From Pandoraea communis (GTDB taxonomy: Bacteria; Pseudomonadota; Gammaproteobacteria; Burkholderiales; Burkholderiaceae): a stretch of DNA of 64,000 nt. The stretch is from contig NZ_CABPSJ010000001.1 in the NCBI RefSeq assembly GCF_902459745.1, positions 620,001 to 684,000 of the forward strand, written 5' to 3'. How positions within the stretch are numbered: the stretch's first letter is position 1; each line of letters begins with the position of its first letter. The notes under the pieces are model-generated. The model worked only from the letters and a program-made list of their open reading frames with translations, ran no database searches and was not told the DNA's origin. Both the position numbers and the translations under genes were made by a program. Below are positions 62,924-64,000 of the stretch, piece after piece.

Positions 62924-63793
62924 TTACAGGCGCACCTCGCCGCGCGCAAGTTCGATGACGTTGCCGCCGACGCGAATCTCCCGATTTGCCGTCACTTCAA
63001 GCGTCAGTCGGCACGGACGCTCGATGGCATCGCCCTGCGTCACGCGTGCGCGCACCGGCAGCGGATAGCCCTGACCGATGAACCAGCCGCCGAGGTTGGC
63101 GCAAGCCGAACCGGTGCCCGGATCTTCGTTCACCCCGCCACCCTGTGTCGTGAAGAAATAGCGTGCGCTCACCTGCAACTCGCCGTCCTTCTCGCCATCG
63201 ATCGAAAACACGTAACCGGTCTTGCGCTCAAGGCTCGAGAGTGGCCACCGCTCCATACGCGCGCTGTCGGGCTGCGCCCGCGCGACGGCGTTGGCGTCGC
63301 GCAGCGGAATCAGCAGTTGATCGGCACCAGTATCGACCCATTGCGGCGATTGCGCGAGATCGTCGCGGCTCAGTTGCACCAGCGCCGCGATGTCGGCATC
63401 CGCTTCACTTGCCTTCTTGATTTTCGGCTCACCCGACGAGGGCGCCGTCAGCGTCCAGTGATCGCCGTCGGCCTTGACCGGCACGAGTCCGGCGGCGAAT
63501 TGCAGCGTCACGTCGTCGCCCAGCTCACGCATGGCGCGCAATACGTGTGCCGTACCCAGCGTCGGATGCCCGGCGAAACGCATCTCGTAGCCGGGCGTGA
63601 AGATGCGCACATGCGCGTCGGCCGTCTCCGAGGGAAAAATGAATGTCGTCTCCGACAGATTGAACTGCCGTGCCAGCAATCGCATTTCCTCATCGCTCAG
63701 GCCGCGCCCGTCTTCGAACACGCACAGCGGATTGCCGCCGAAGGTGGTTTCGGCGAACACATTGACGATACGAAATGCATAGGTGCGGCTCAT
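62924..63793 (-). CDS. PhzF-family epimerase/isomerase
   Basis: A 289-residue PhzF protein: FAETTFGGNPLCVFEDGRGL, QFNLSETTFIF with the catalytic Glu, GYEMRFAGHPTLGTAHVL and NEDPGTGSACANLG are the family motifs. Two diaminopimelate-epimerase-like domains are expected. PhzF isomerises a phenazine precursor, but most members have no phenazine genes nearby, as here, and act on unknown substrates. The start at 63793 lacks the twelve-codon upstream extension to 63829 that shows no conserved residues. Confidence 0.94.
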   Translation of the reverse strand: MSRTYAFRIVNVFAETTFGGNPLCVFEDGRGLSDEEMRLLARQFNLSETTFIFPSETADAHVRIFTPGYEMRFAGHPTLGTAHVLRAMRELGDDVTLQFAAGLVPVKADGDHWTLTAPSSGEPKIKKASEADADIAALVQLSRDDLAQSPQWVDTGADQLLIPLRDANAVARAQPDSARMERWPLSSLERKTGYVFSIDGEKDGELQVSARYFFTTQGGGVNEDPGTGSACANLGGWFIGQGYPLPVRARVTQGDAIERPCRLTLEVTANREIRVGGNVIELARGEVRL

Positions 63794-64000
63794 GACAAAT
63801 CTCCAGTTGGGGGCGGCGGACAACGGCACGGCCCTCGGGCCTTGTCAGCCGGAGGTGCCGATATCTGCCGGCCGCGCCAGTTTGTGCTGCGGTGGCCGGC
63901 CGGCTGGCCTTGCGAAAGAAGGTTCGTAGTCTCGCACATCGAGCGGCGGCACGCGCACCGATGCTGACGCTTTCGGCCTTTTGTACCCTGGCCGATAGGA
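63794..64000. other. right-edge sequence, no supported gene
   Basis: 207 bases upstream of the PhzF gene reaching the window edge. No clear gene start or end is seen; a GC-rich inverted segment GGCCGGCCGGCTGGCC lies at 63893-63908. Confidence 0.4.

Noticed and set aside
62453-63967. 504-codon open frame on the plus strand
   Set aside because: Opposite the YigZ and PhzF genes, which have strong family matches; no credible protein features.
1-64000. tRNA genes, insertion sequences or phage genes
   Set aside because: No TPsiC-like GGTTCGAAT element, transposase motif, integrase or paired inverted ends with direct repeats were seen in the gaps.

Overview
The window is a stretch of high-GC chromosome from a Gram-negative betaproteobacterium. 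The order Burkholderiales is well supported by a LiuR-type MerR regulator with a split leucine-degradation regulon, an AceK next to isovaleryl-CoA dehydrogenase, two trimeric-type porins ending in Phe, a bioAFDB operon, and small families such as DUF1840, DUF1289 and YaeQ. A Pandoraea-like genus is my best guess from overall style, but it is inferred. I see no tRNA, rRNA, insertion sequence, prophage or CRISPR array.

Layout. (1) 1-8.4 kb is housekeeping: a partial MgtC-like protein, a small secreted protein, DUF1840, argS, a SPOR-domain protein, dsbA, an SDR, a lipoprotein and an MHS-type transporter; strong hairpin terminators separate several of them. (2) 8.4-27.4 kb is the leucine/isovalerate (liu) region. 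A metallo-hydrolase diverges from liuR, followed by a one-direction 18-kb block: thioesterase, ivd (liuA), aceK, can, thiolase, SDR, DsbA-like isomerase, YchJ, liuB, liuC, bioA-bioF-bioD-bioB and liuD. The biotin pathway therefore sits inside the cluster encoding the biotin-dependent methylcrotonyl-CoA carboxylase. (3) 27.5-38.8 kb is a mix of transport, regulation and small enzymes: VOC protein, AraC regulator, HIBDH-like dehydrogenase, porin, a MASE2-GGDEF diguanylate cyclase, a DMT transporter, two neighbouring paralogous XRE regulators, an alpha/beta hydrolase and YaeQ. (4) 38.9-43.8 kb is a seven-gene unit with a hydroxyacid dehydrogenase, HMG-CoA lyase (liuE) and small acyl-CoA-type enzymes. 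It is preceded by a perfect LiuR-like palindrome, which links it to region 2. (5) 44.1-52.3 kb holds a nitronate monooxygenase gene and then three consecutive, divergent copies of a 705-740 residue protein of no family I recognise. (6) 52.4-57.6 kb holds hydroxybutyryl-CoA dehydrogenase, a second porin, small secreted proteins, a candidate small RNA and a coupled pair of unknown genes. (7) 57.6-62.2 kb is a compact copper-handling cluster (two Met/His-rich exported proteins, a TolC-type channel, a Tat-exported multicopper oxidase and a cupredoxin), mostly joined by ATGA overlaps. (8) 62.3-63.8 kb has a YigZ/IMPACT protein and a PhzF-type isomerase.

The most notable part is the three-gene family at 45.3-52.3 kb. 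All copies keep a Cys in FCxEN, a His in PHV and an Asp in LLDPWS with identical spacing (34 and 51 residues). This is the order and context expected of a papain- or transglutaminase-like catalytic triad. Together with an exported-looking N-terminal region, it suggests a set of secreted cysteine protease, deamidase or transglutaminase-type effectors. That function is inference; the sequence conservation is seen directly.
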